From the NCBI GenBank assembly GCA_019312695.1, contig JAFDCT010000335.1, forward strand, positions 1 through 16,885: DNA of 16,885 nucleotides, in the 5' to 3' direction. Both the position numbers and the translations under genes were made by a program. The DNA comes from Deltaproteobacteria bacterium (GTDB lineage Bacteria > Desulfobacterota > Desulfobulbia > Desulfobulbales > BM004). Below the pieces are notes generated by a model. It was not told the DNA's origin, did not search any database, and was given only the letters and a program-made list of their open reading frames with translations. Shown here one piece after another: positions 8,082-15,367 of the stretch (its first letter is position 1; each line of letters begins with the position of its first letter).

Positions 8082-8136
8082 TGGAGTACAGGAGTGATCG
8101 AATAATGGGATATTTTTACATTACTCCTGTACTCCA
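8082..8136. repeat. Large palindrome with GGAGT-ACA-GGAGT arms
   Basis: TGGAGTACAGGAGT (8082-8095) and ACTCCTGTACTCCA (8123-8136) are perfect 14-nt inverted arms around a 27-nt interior. The next three base pairs inside also pair, one of them as a wobble. Each arm contains the pentamer GGAGT twice, separated by ACA. CCTTTTTG follows on the plus strand. It could be an operator for the divergent genes, a REP-like element, or a plus-strand terminator that blocks antisense transcription. Confidence 0.75.
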
Positions 8137-8340
8137 CCTTTTTGTCACGGTAGCATTTACGAACAAAAGATGCCGGACTTCGCCCGGACGAGCAGTTCTG
8201 AAGCCGCATAATTATTTTCCCTGCAGCGACACTATAGTCCAAGTTACAACTCCTTACAATCTGCTTTTATCCTCCCGCAGCCTTTCGAATTATTATGCCG
8301 GAACTCTCCGTTACATATAATATTTTTTATCAAGAAAAAG

Positions 8341-8369
8341 TTGTCTTTGATCGTAGTCTTTGGTATATA
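8341..8369 (+). promoter_or_regulatory. Probable sigma-70 promoter of rpsA
   Basis: TTGTCT (8341-8346) and TATATA (8364-8369) are separated by 17 nt and match the -35 and -10 consensus well. Transcription would start near 8376 and give a leader of about 78 nt before the rpsA ATG. Confidence 0.45.
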
Positions 8370-8382
8370 GCCCATTTTGGTC

Positions 8383-8421
8383 CTTCCATAAATGGAAGAT
8401 AAGATTAACTCTAAAAGAGTT
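8383..8421 (+). promoter_or_regulatory. Two tandem hairpins in the rpsA leader
   Basis: CTTCCA-taaa-TGGAAG (8383-8398) and AACTCT-aaa-AGAGTT (8407-8421) each form a 6-bp stem with an A-rich loop. They lie between the predicted transcription start and the rpsA start codon. The ribosome site is weak (AAAGGG ends about 11 nt before ATG). In gammaproteobacteria S1 represses its own mRNA through leader hairpins and a poor Shine-Dalgarno, so a similar autoregulatory leader is plausible here but unproven. Confidence 0.4.
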
Positions 8422-8453
8422 GGCAGAAACTACACTAAAGGGCAAGAACTAAC

Positions 8454-10361
8454 ATGACAGAAAATTCAACACAGAAAAATGCCGCAGATGCAGGCAAGAA
8501 AAGCGCGGAAGAGATGAGTTTTGCCGATCTCTTCGAAATGGAAGAAAACAGTTCAGTAAGTAAAGTAGGAGATGTTATACAGGGCACGGTCGTTGGCATT
8601 GTTGAGGATCACGTTCTCGTTGATATCGGTGACAAGGCTGAAAGCTATATCCCTCTCTCAGAATTCCGCACAGAAGGCCAGGAACCGGAAATCAATATCG
8701 GTGATTCCTTTGAAGTTTTCGTGGAAAAAAGAAAAGAGGAAGGCGGACTGCTGCTGTCACGGGAAAAGGCAATAGGCATCAAAGTATGGGAAGAGATCGC
8801 CAAAATACAGGCAGAAGACGGAACTATTGATGGCAAGGTTGAAAATCGCGTTAAAGGCGGCATGTCTGTTGATATAGGCGTACCCGCCTTCCTGCCTTAC
8901 TCTCAAATTGACCTGCGTCCGGTAAAGGATCTTGATGCACTCATAGGCGAGACTTTTCCTTTTAAGGTTCTCAAATTTAACAGAAAACGAAATAATGTCG
9001 TTATTTCACGCCGCGCTATTCTCGAAAAAGAACGGGAAAAAATGCGTGAAGATATGCGCTCTTCCCTTGAAGAGGGTATGGTCGTGAAAGGAACGGTTAC
9101 CAATATAACTGATTACGGACTATTTATTGATCTCGGCGGCATGGATGGCCTGTGCCACATCACCGATCTCTCCTGGGGCAGGGTTTCCCATCCGGCCAAG
9201 TTATACAAGGTCGGCGATGAAATAGATGTAAAAATTCTCAAATACGACCAGGACTCCGACCGGGTATCTTTGGGTATCAAACAGTTGCGTCCCGACCCCT
9301 GGGCCACGGTAACTGAACGCTACCCCATTGGCTCCAAAACCGTCGGTAAGGTTGTCAGTCTTACAGACTATGGTGTTTTTGTTGAGCTTGAAGAAGGTGT
9401 AGAGGGGTTGATCCATATCTCAGAGATGACCTGGTCCAAAAAACCAAGGCACCCATCCAAACTTGTTGCCGTAGGTGACGAGGTCGAGGTCATGGTACTC
9501 AACATAGAAACCGAGACCAAGCGTATCTCTCTCGGCATGAAACAGCTGCACCCGAATCCCTGGGATCTGGTCAGTGAAAACTATCCGGTCGGTTCAATTA
9601 TAGAAGGCAAGATCAAAAATATCACGGATTTCGGGATATTTATCGGTATAGAAGAAGGCATTGACGGTCTCATCCATGTTTCTGATCTCTCCTGGACTGA
9701 GCGGATTAAGCACCCGACAGAAAAATATGCCAAAGGTGATACCATCCAGGCAGTGGTTTTAAAAATTGACCGGGAAAACGAACGTTTCTCATTAGGCATA
9801 AAGCAGCTCGAGCCTGATCCATGGCAGGCGGCACTCAATAATTATCCTTCCGGTGCCATTGTCGAAGGCAAAATTACCAATGTCACTGACTTCGGCATCT
9901 TCGTACAATTGGAGGAAGGTGTTGAAGGGTTGGTCCATGTCTCAGAGATCAGCAAAGAAAAAATCAACACGCCGGTCGGCATGTACCACGTCGGTGATAA
10001 TCTGCAGGTAAGGGTAATCAATGTTTCATCCAAGGACCGGAAAATCGGTCTTTCCATCAAAGCGCTGGATGATGACGCTGCTGAAGACTCCCTGAAAGAT
10101 TACAAGAAAAAACAGGCTGCCGGGCCAGCAACCATTGGTGATCTGCTGAAAGAGGAAATGGAGAGCAAGGAAACCAGCAGCAAGGAGGAAACCAAAACTG
10201 CTGAAAAGGCTGCCGCCCCGGTTGAAGATGAGGTTACGGAAGAAGAGAAAGCTGAACCTGAGGTTGCAGCGGCAAAGCAGGAGGCAGAAGAAGAAACCGG
10301 TACTTTTGTTGAAGCTGAGACCGAGGATGATGAACCGGAAACCGATAAGGACAAGGAATAA
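8454..10361 (+). CDS. rpsA: 30S ribosomal protein S1
   Basis: This encodes a 635-residue S1 protein, which recruits mRNA to the 30S subunit and helps unfold structured leaders. Six S1 (OB-fold) domains are visible at about residues 39-106, 122-190, 207-278, 292-366, 379-453 and 466-538. The first two are diverged. The last four share the pattern G-x-V/I-x-GKV, DYG/DFGxFV, EGLIHISE and GDxVxVxVL. Residues 539-635 form an acidic, low-complexity tail rich in Glu, Ala and Lys, which makes the protein longer than the 557-residue E. coli S1. Upstream lie a good promoter and two leader hairpins. Downstream are sppA and an HU/IHF gene on the same strand, comparable to the rpsA-ihfB linkage of enterobacteria. 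Confidence 0.97.
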   Translation: MTENSTQKNAADAGKKSAEEMSFADLFEMEENSSVSKVGDVIQGTVVGIVEDHVLVDIGDKAESYIPLSEFRTEGQEPEINIGDSFEVFVEKRKEEGGLLLSREKAIGIKVWEEIAKIQAEDGTIDGKVENRVKGGMSVDIGVPAFLPYSQIDLRPVKDLDALIGETFPFKVLKFNRKRNNVVISRRAILEKEREKMREDMRSSLEEGMVVKGTVTNITDYGLFIDLGGMDGLCHITDLSWGRVSHPAKLYKVGDEIDVKILKYDQDSDRVSLGIKQLRPDPWATVTERYPIGSKTVGKVVSLTDYGVFVELEEGVEGLIHISEMTWSKKPRHPSKLVAVGDEVEVMVLNIETETKRISLGMKQLHPNPWDLVSENYPVGSIIEGKIKNITDFGIFIGIEEGIDGLIHVSDLSWTERIKHPTEKYAKGDTIQAVVLKIDRENERFSLGIKQLEPDPWQAALNNYPSGAIVEGKITNVTDFGIFVQLEEGVEGLVHVSEISKEKINTPVGMYHVGDNLQVRVINVSSKDRKIGLSIKALDDDAAEDSLKDYKKKQAAGPATIGDLLKEEMESKETSSKEETKTAEKAAAPVEDEVTEEEKAEPEVAAAKQEAEEETGTFVEAETEDDEPETDKDKE

Positions 10362-10457
10362 GTAGTACCGTTCTGCAGGTCCTGTATGCACTCCTGATGG
10401 TAATCAATTAACAGCTGCTGCATATATTCAGACTCTGCCGGCTGCTGATTATATGCC

Positions 10458-11372
10458 ATGAGCTCATTTCGTCAAAAACATCCCATTCTTCTGGGTCTTT
10501 TTATACTTACAGGGATATTCTTCCTTTTTCTGGGAGGAATATCCCTGCTTATTTCTTCGCTCATATCGCACAGTTCCAAAACAGATCTTTTTTCCAAAAA
10601 AGAAGGTGTGGGCATCGTCGAGCTTAAAGGCCTGATTGTCTCTTCAGAGTCAGTCCTGAAACACCTGACGGAATTCAGGAACGATCCCAACGTCAAATCA
10701 ATCGTCCTGCGTATTGAAAGCCCAGGCGGTGCAGTGGGTGCGGCACAGGAAATCTACCAGGAAATTGACCGGACCAATGCTGTTAAACCGGTAGTGGCAT
10801 CCATGGGTTCCATGGGAGCTTCCGGCGGTTACTATGCCGCACTGGGAGCAGATATTATCATGGCAAATCCCGGAACCATGACCGGTTCCATAGGAGTCAT
10901 AGTAAAATTCCCCAATCTGGAGGGTTTATTTGAAAAGATCGGTTACAAGAGTGAAGTGATTAAAAGCGGACCCCTGAAGGATACCGGTGCCAGCAACCGG
11001 CCGCTGACCGAGGATGAGCGGAATGTCATGCAGGGACTGATCGACAATGTATACAGCCAGTTTGTCAGGGATATTGCCGCAGCCAGGTCGCTGCCGCCAG
11101 AAACCATTCTCGAGCTGGCGGACGGCAGAATTTATTCAGGAGAGCAGGCCGTTGAGCTTGGACTCATTGACCAGTTGGGAAATTTTACCGATGCCATTAC
11201 CATCGCTGCAGAGATGGGCGATCTTGACACGGAAGAACCCCTGTTGATATACCCGAAGTCTGAAAGAAAATTTTCCCTCTTAAACCTTTTGACGAACGCC
11301 GAGCAATCGCTTGTTGACAACTTCGTCCCGCTTTATCCGATACTTTCCTTCGAGTGGACAGGTGTAAAATAA
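10458..11372 (+). CDS. sppA: Signal peptide peptidase SppA (short form)
   Basis: This 304-residue membrane-bound serine protease degrades signal peptides left in the membrane after secretion. One N-terminal membrane anchor (about residues 9-36) precedes a single ClpP-like protease domain, as in short-form SppA proteins. E. coli SppA has a duplicated domain and is about twice as long. The nucleophile is Ser122 in GSMGASGGYYAA and the general base is Lys174 in IKSGPLKDTG. ESPGG (87-91) is the conserved oxyanion-side segment. The gene starts 96 nt after rpsA with no terminator between them and no strong ribosome site, so it may be read from the rpsA promoter. Confidence 0.93.
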   Translation: MSSFRQKHPILLGLFILTGIFFLFLGGISLLISSLISHSSKTDLFSKKEGVGIVELKGLIVSSESVLKHLTEFRNDPNVKSIVLRIESPGGAVGAAQEIYQEIDRTNAVKPVVASMGSMGASGGYYAALGADIIMANPGTMTGSIGVIVKFPNLEGLFEKIGYKSEVIKSGPLKDTGASNRPLTEDERNVMQGLIDNVYSQFVRDIAAARSLPPETILELADGRIYSGEQAVELGLIDQLGNFTDAITIAAEMGDLDTEEPLLIYPKSERKFSLLNLLTNAEQSLVDNFVPLYPILSFEWTGVK

Positions 11373-11463
11373 AAACCGGCACACGTATCCACGTCTGCTC
11401 AGCTACTTTTTAATACTTTGCTAAAATTAAACTTTTACTTATTATCATAGAGGTTTACGTATC

Positions 11464-11748
11464 ATGTTAAAAAGAGATCTGGTTGAAAAAACCGCTGCTA
11501 ACCTGAACGGTTATTTGAAAAAAGACATCAGCAAGGCTGTTGATATTATAATTGAGACAATGTCCGAATCACTTGACCAAGGCGACAGGGTGGAAATTCG
11601 TGGCTTTGGCAGTTTTTCAGTCCGCAAGCGCAAGGCACGGCAGACCAAGAACCCTAAAACCGGTAAAATCATGGATATCCCGCCCCGAAAGACTCTGCAC
11701 TTTGCCATGAGCAAATCACTGAAAGAGGCACTGATCGAAAAAAAATAA
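11464..11748 (+). CDS. ihfB: HU/IHF-family DNA-bending protein, probably integration host factor beta subunit
   Basis: This 94-residue histone-like protein has the full HU/IHF fold. Two N-terminal helices precede VEIRGFGSFSVRKRKAR (43-59), then the DNA-binding arm with NPKTG (63-67) whose proline intercalates into DNA, and a C-terminal helix (SKSLKEAL). It would act as a dimer that bends DNA in the nucleoid. The IRGFGSF signature and the location after rpsA favour IHF beta over HU, but sequence alone does not fully separate the two. GAGG lies about 10 nt before the ATG. An AT-rich 91-nt gap after sppA may hold its own promoter, although the best match (TTGCTA, 16 nt, TATTAT) would leave a very short leader. 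Confidence 0.85.
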   Translation: MLKRDLVEKTAANLNGYLKKDISKAVDIIIETMSESLDQGDRVEIRGFGSFSVRKRKARQTKNPKTGKIMDIPPRKTLHFAMSKSLKEALIEKK

Positions 11749-11826
11749 CCGGGAATATACCGCTTGGTAGGTCCCTGTGTCTAAAAATTATCTGCGATAC
11801 CTGCGGTAATGTTTCACTTATTGTTC

Positions 11827-12441
11827 TCAGGCATAGAACTGGCTGATATCACCCTTGCCCAGCCTGAGGATCTCCGGTTCATCCCTGGAAAAATCAACTA
11901 TTGTTGAGGGATCCGGGTATACAATGCCGCCATCAATCACCAGGTCAACCATATTCCCCAGGAATTCATCGAATTCGTAAGCTTCTGACAGGGGTGGGGA
12001 CCCATCATCCAGAATGGCGCTGGTTGTGAGTATCGGGTTGCCCAGGGCCTCAATAAGTGCAAGACAGATATTATTCTGCGGGACCCGGATACCCACTGTC
12101 TTCTGCTTTGTTATCATTATCTTGGGAACAATCTTGGTTGCCGGCAAAACAAAGGTAAAAGGTCCTGGCAGTGCTTTTCGCATAATTCTGTAAGCCATAT
12201 TGGAAACATGCCCATAATCACTGACATCCTTCAGGCTTGAACACATAAAACTGAAAGGTTTATATATCGGGCGTTTTTTGATTTGAAAAATTTTCTTGAT
12301 GGCTTTCTGATTGAAAATATCACAGCCAATCCCGTACACTGTATCCGTGGGGTAACAGATAACAGCGCCATTGCGTAATTTCTCTGCAATCTGTTTAATA
12401 CTACGCGGTTGCGGATTATCTGGATTAATAGAGAGCATCAT
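11827..12441 (-). CDS. YciO/TsaC (Sua5-YrdC) family protein, putative threonylcarbamoyl-AMP synthase
   Basis: This 204-residue single-domain protein is of the Sua5/YrdC/YciO family. TsaC members make threonylcarbamoyl-AMP for the t6A37 tRNA modification. The opening INPDNPQPRSI, the phrase FSFMCSSLKDVSDYG and the overall length fit the YciO branch. It nevertheless keeps the nucleotide-binding KKRPIYKP segment (56-62), which YciO of E. coli has lost. PTDTVYG (31-37) and VGIRVP are also conserved. The TsaC motif SAN near residue 140 reads SAI here, so activity is uncertain. It is convergent with ihfB and divergent from ppx. Two adjacent ATG codons are possible starts, neither with a strong ribosome site. 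Confidence 0.82.
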   Translation of the reverse strand: MMLSINPDNPQPRSIKQIAEKLRNGAVICYPTDTVYGIGCDIFNQKAIKKIFQIKKRPIYKPFSFMCSSLKDVSDYGHVSNMAYRIMRKALPGPFTFVLPATKIVPKIMITKQKTVGIRVPQNNICLALIEALGNPILTTSAILDDGSPPLSEAYEFDEFLGNMVDLVIDGGIVYPDPSTIVDFSRDEPEILRLGKGDISQFYA

Positions 12442-12600
12442 TTTTTGCGTATTATTTTGTTTATTGCAAATGCAGGCAAACTTGGCTGCAATCGTAAAAA
12501 AAACCCGCGATCATCAACGGGGCCTAATTTATTACCTTATATTTTAAAAACGTAATATCTGTCCACATCACACTTTCTACGTTGCGGACAAACTTAAACC

Positions 12601-12616
12601 ATTCAGGTGTCTGAAT
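12601..12616 (+). promoter_or_regulatory. Small palindrome over the ppx ribosome-binding region
   Basis: ATTCAG-gtgt-CTGAAT is a perfect 6-bp hairpin with a 4-nt loop. It ends 2 nt before ATG 12619 and includes the only AGG upstream of it, so it could mask the ribosome site or act as an operator half. Confidence 0.3.
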
Positions 12617-12618
12617 CA

Positions 12619-13572
12619 ATGACTATTCATCAACATATTGCTGCCGGAATAGATCTGGGTTCAAATACCTTCAGGCTTCTGGTTGCTGACTGCTATACAA
12701 AAAAACTTGATGTACAGGCCAAAAAACTGGTAACTGTCGGCTTGGGCCGCGGTCTTAAAGAAAACGGGCTGCTGCAGCATGACGCCATGCAAACAGGATT
12801 TGCTGTACTGCACAATTTCAGGAAGATATTGGATCAGTACCAGCCAAAAGCCATACGTGTTTGCGGTACCGAAGCCCTGCGCCAGGCTCAAAACAGCCGG
12901 TTCTTTCTGAAGAAGGCCGAGGAAATCCTGCAGCACCCTGTCAATATTATAACCGGTGAAGAAGAGGCCCGTTTAAGTCTTGCCGGAGCCCTGTCAGGCC
13001 AAAGGCAATTTTTCTCATTTCCTCTCCTGCTGGTCGATGTGGGAGGCGGTTCCACCGAAATGGTATTTGCCGGATCCCCTGCTGGCAATATGCAAATAGC
13101 AAGTATCCCTCTCGGTGTAGTCTGGCTCACTGAAAGATTTATTGCAAAGACCCGGGATAACTTTGACAGTCTGGACAACCTCCTTTCAGAAAATCTCAAC
13201 GCTTTTCTTGAGCAGTTGAAACCCTTAACAAAAAACGAGCCGGTATGCATTATCGGCTCCGGGGGAACGGCAACCAGCATGGCAGCCCTGCAGCTGGGGC
13301 TATCATCTTATAACGAATCCTTGGTGCATGGCCATGTTCTGCAGCATACTGCCATAGAAAAGCTCTGGGGCGAACTCATTGCACTGCCTGCTGTAAAACG
13401 TAATGAACTCCCATGCCTGGGGGAAGGCCGAGGGGAAATCCTGCCGGCCGGCATACGAATATTTCTCATACTTTTAAAACTCCTTTGCCAAGATAGGATG
13501 CGGGTCAGCGATACCGGGCTTTTAGAGGGAATTTTACTCAGCAGCATTACTGATCAGGACCGCTATCGCTGA
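12619..13572 (+). CDS. ppx: Ppx/GppA-family exopolyphosphatase or pppGpp phosphohydrolase (short form)
   Basis: This protein of 317 residues (321 from the upstream GTG at 12607) belongs to the ASKHA phosphatase superfamily. Ppx degrades inorganic polyphosphate and GppA converts pppGpp to ppGpp. Visible motifs are the phosphate-1 loop GIDLGSNTFR (10-19), the catalytic glutamate region ITGEEEARL (about 113-121), the phosphate-2 loop VDVGGGSTEM (139-148) and the adenosine-like motif IGSGGTATSMAAL. The C-terminal HD-like domain of the 500-residue E. coli proteins is absent, so this is the short form common outside gammaproteobacteria. Sequence does not decide between Ppx and GppA activity. I favour ATG 12619, since no ribosome site precedes the GTG. 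Confidence 0.88.
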   Translation: MTIHQHIAAGIDLGSNTFRLLVADCYTKKLDVQAKKLVTVGLGRGLKENGLLQHDAMQTGFAVLHNFRKILDQYQPKAIRVCGTEALRQAQNSRFFLKKAEEILQHPVNIITGEEEARLSLAGALSGQRQFFSFPLLLVDVGGGSTEMVFAGSPAGNMQIASIPLGVVWLTERFIAKTRDNFDSLDNLLSENLNAFLEQLKPLTKNEPVCIIGSGGTATSMAALQLGLSSYNESLVHGHVLQHTAIEKLWGELIALPAVKRNELPCLGEGRGEILPAGIRIFLILLKLLCQDRMRVSDTGLLEGILLSSITDQDRYR

Positions 13573-13740
13573 TCTATCTTAAAAGTTTTTCCCCATAAAT
13601 ATTGCTTTGCAGCAGGAAAAGGGCTTTGCAATTACCAAGGTATTTTTGTATAAGTTGGTTGCATCTGGGAAACATGCTACTTCAGGATAATTCACTGCTA
13701 TCATTACGATACCAGATCCATTCTGCCATATACTTTTTTG

Positions 13741-13795
13741 GCCGGGGAAGAATAGTATATTTCCCCCGGCAGCAGTGATCACCAGTAGAATCACT
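13741..13795 (+). promoter_or_regulatory. Two tandem hairpins in the guaB leader
   Basis: GCCGGGGAA (13741-13749) pairs with TTCCCCCGGC (13761-13770), with one bulged C. AGTGAT (13774-13779) pairs with ATCACT (13790-13795). Both lie just upstream of the AAGGAG of guaB. Neither is followed by a U-tract, so they look like leader structure and not a ppx terminator. No known purine riboswitch motif is recognisable. Confidence 0.4.
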
Positions 13796-13821
13796 TTCAC
13801 CATTATTCAAGGAGATTGACC

Positions 13822-15288
13822 ATGCAATCCGATGTCATTGAACCGGCATATACCTTTGATGATCTTCTTCTGATTCCGGCCAACTCGACTGTTATTCCTT
13901 CAGAGGTCGACGTTGCTACCATGCTTACCAGAACCATCAGGCTCAATATTCCCCTGGTCAGCGCTGCAATGGATACCGTGACCGAATACAGGACCGCCAT
14001 TATTATGGCACGGGAAGGCGGCATAGGTATTATACACAAAAACATGTCAATCGATGAACAGGCCCGCCAGGTCGAAAAGGTCAAAAAATCTGAATCCGGC
14101 ATGATCATTGACCCGGTAACTGTTACTGAAGACCAACGGGTTTCTGAAGTTCAGGCCATGATGGCAAATTACAAGATATCCGGAGTCCCGGTGCTGCGCG
14201 GGAAAAAACTTGCCGGAATCGTTACCAACCGTGATCTCAGGTTTGTGACTGACGGAACCTTGAAAGTCAGCGATGTGATGACAAGTAAAAACCTGGTTAC
14301 TGCCAAGGTGGGCATTACCCTGGAAGAGTCGAAAACCCTTCTGCACGAGCATCGCATCGAAAAACTTCTCGTTGTCGACGATGATGAGAACCTGAAAGGT
14401 CTGATAACCATCAAAGATATTGAAAAGATAAAGAAATACCCCAATTCGGCCAAGGATGACAAGGGCAGGCTGCTTGTTGGTGCTGCCCTGGGTGTCGGCT
14501 CAAATTACCTGGCCTGTGCGGAAAAGCTTATTAAGAATGGGGTGGATGTCGTTGTGCTTGATTCAGCCCACGGCCATTCACAAAATGTTGTCAGGGCTGT
14601 GGAGGCCTTAACAAAAACCTATCCCGATCTTGAGGTGATTGCCGGCAATGTTGCCACGGCAGAAGGCACTGAAGCACTCATCAAGGTAGGTGCCAGTGCG
14701 GTAAAAATCGGTGTCGGTCCCGGCTCCATCTGCACCACACGCATAGTGGCCGGAGTCGGTGTTCCCCAGCTGACTGCAATTAAAAACTGCAGCAGTATAG
14801 CCAAGAAATACAATGTCCCCCTGATTGCTGACGGCGGCATCAAGTATTCAGGTGATATCACCAAGGCCATCGGCATCGGGGCCCATTCCATCATGATCGG
14901 CTCTCTTTTTGCCGGGGCGGCAGAAACACCGGGTGAGACCTTTCTGTATCAGGGCAGGGCCTACAAGGGATACCGCGGTATGGGCTCCCTAGGAGCCATG
15001 AAACAGGGCAGCGGTGACCGATATTTCCAGGAGGATCTGGACAGTGCTTCAAAGATGGTGCCGGAAGGCATTGAAGGCAAGGTGCCCTATAGGGGCCCCT
15101 TATCGGAAATGATATATCAGCTTGTCGGCGGTCTCCGTTCAGGCATGGGATACGTTGGTGCAAAGAATATTGAGGAGCTGCGGCAGAAGGCAAAATTTGT
15201 CAGGATCACTGCTGCCGGTCTCAAGGAGAGTCATGTCCATGACGTGATCATCACCAAGGAAGCGCCCAATTACCGCATCGAAGGCTAG
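13822..15288 (+). CDS. guaB: IMP dehydrogenase
   Basis: This 488-residue enzyme oxidises IMP to XMP with NAD+, the committed step of guanine nucleotide synthesis. The TIM-barrel core opens with [10 protein letters not shown] and [11 protein letters not shown] pair of CBS domains (about residues 94-208) is inserted, as in most bacterial IMPDHs. The catalytic loop [17 protein letters not shown] holds Cys304, equivalent to Cys305 in E. coli. The flap region has [11 protein letters not shown] and DRYFQ, and the C terminus has [20 protein letters not shown] ends 7 nt before ATG 13822. An in-frame TTG two codons earlier is not needed. It is followed 79 nt later by guaA on the same strand, the usual guaBA arrangement. 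Confidence 0.97.
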   Translation: MQSDVIEPAYTFDDLLLIPANSTVIPSEVDVATMLTRTIRLNIPLVSAAMDTVTEYRTAIIMAREGGIGIIHKNMSIDEQARQVEKVKKSESGMIIDPVTVTEDQRVSEVQAMMANYKISGVPVLRGKKLAGIVTNRDLRFVTDGTLKVSDVMTSKNLVTAKVGITLEESKTLLHEHRIEKLLVVDDDENLKGLITIKDIEKIKKYPNSAKDDKGRLLVGAALGVGSNYLACAEKLIKNGVDVVVLDSAHGHSQNVVRAVEALTKTYPDLEVIAGNVATAEGTEALIKVGASAVKIGVGPGSICTTRIVAGVGVPQLTAIKNCSSIAKKYNVPLIADGGIKYSGDITKAIGIGAHSIMIGSLFAGAAETPGETFLYQGRAYKGYRGMGSLGAMKQGSGDRYFQEDLDSASKMVPEGIEGKVPYRGPLSEMIYQLVGGLRSGMGYVGAKNIEELRQKAKFVRITAAGLKESHVHDVIITKEAPNYRIEG

Positions 15289-15298
15289 CCTTTTTTAA

Positions 15299-15326
15299 AA
15301 TTGAAAATGGAAAGTGGAAAATTGAC
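15299..15326 (+). repeat. Four degenerate heptanucleotide repeats between guaB and guaA
   Basis: AATTGAA, AATGGAA, AGTGGAA and AATTGAC follow one another without gaps, a 28-bp tract of period 7 with consensus A(A/G)T(T/G)GA(A/C). A short related tract lies at 767-788, after the RND gene. Confidence 0.5.
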
Positions 15327-15367
15327 CACAATACCATAATGTTACATTCTAACTTTTGCATTTAAAC

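Larger units (their letters stand above)
8002..8453. other. Non-coding divergent region upstream of rpsA
   Basis: This 452-nt gap lies between the minus-strand dehydrogenase gene and rpsA. It contains a long palindrome (8082-8136), an isolated exact TATAAT (8316-8321), a likely rpsA promoter (8341-8369) and two small leader hairpins (8383-8421). A 106-codon plus-strand frame crosses it, but it has mixed composition and no recognisable domain. I see no tRNA or known small RNA. Confidence 0.6.

Noticed and set aside
8000..8320. 106-codon plus-strand frame between the dehydrogenase gene and rpsA
   Set aside because: It begins inside the dehydrogenase start, crosses the palindrome, has no ribosome site and shows no domain or coherent composition.
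12496..12522. CCCG/CGGG pair with an adjoining A-run between the yciO-like and ppx genes
   Set aside because: The stem is short with a 10-nt loop, and in the only orientation with a U-tract it lies upstream of both divergent genes, where no transcript needs ending.
13579..13803. 74-codon minus-strand frame filling the ppx-guaB gap, with a hydrophobic start
   Set aside because: It has no ribosome site, and its upstream DNA is the complement of the guaB Shine-Dalgarno. It also overlaps the guaB leader hairpins and has no recognisable domain.
15280..15296. Palindrome AAGGCTAGCCTT followed by a T-run at the guaB stop codon, resembling a terminator
   Set aside because: A hairpin would have only a 2-nt loop and a 5-bp stem, too tight to be stable, and guaA follows on the same strand as an expected operon partner.
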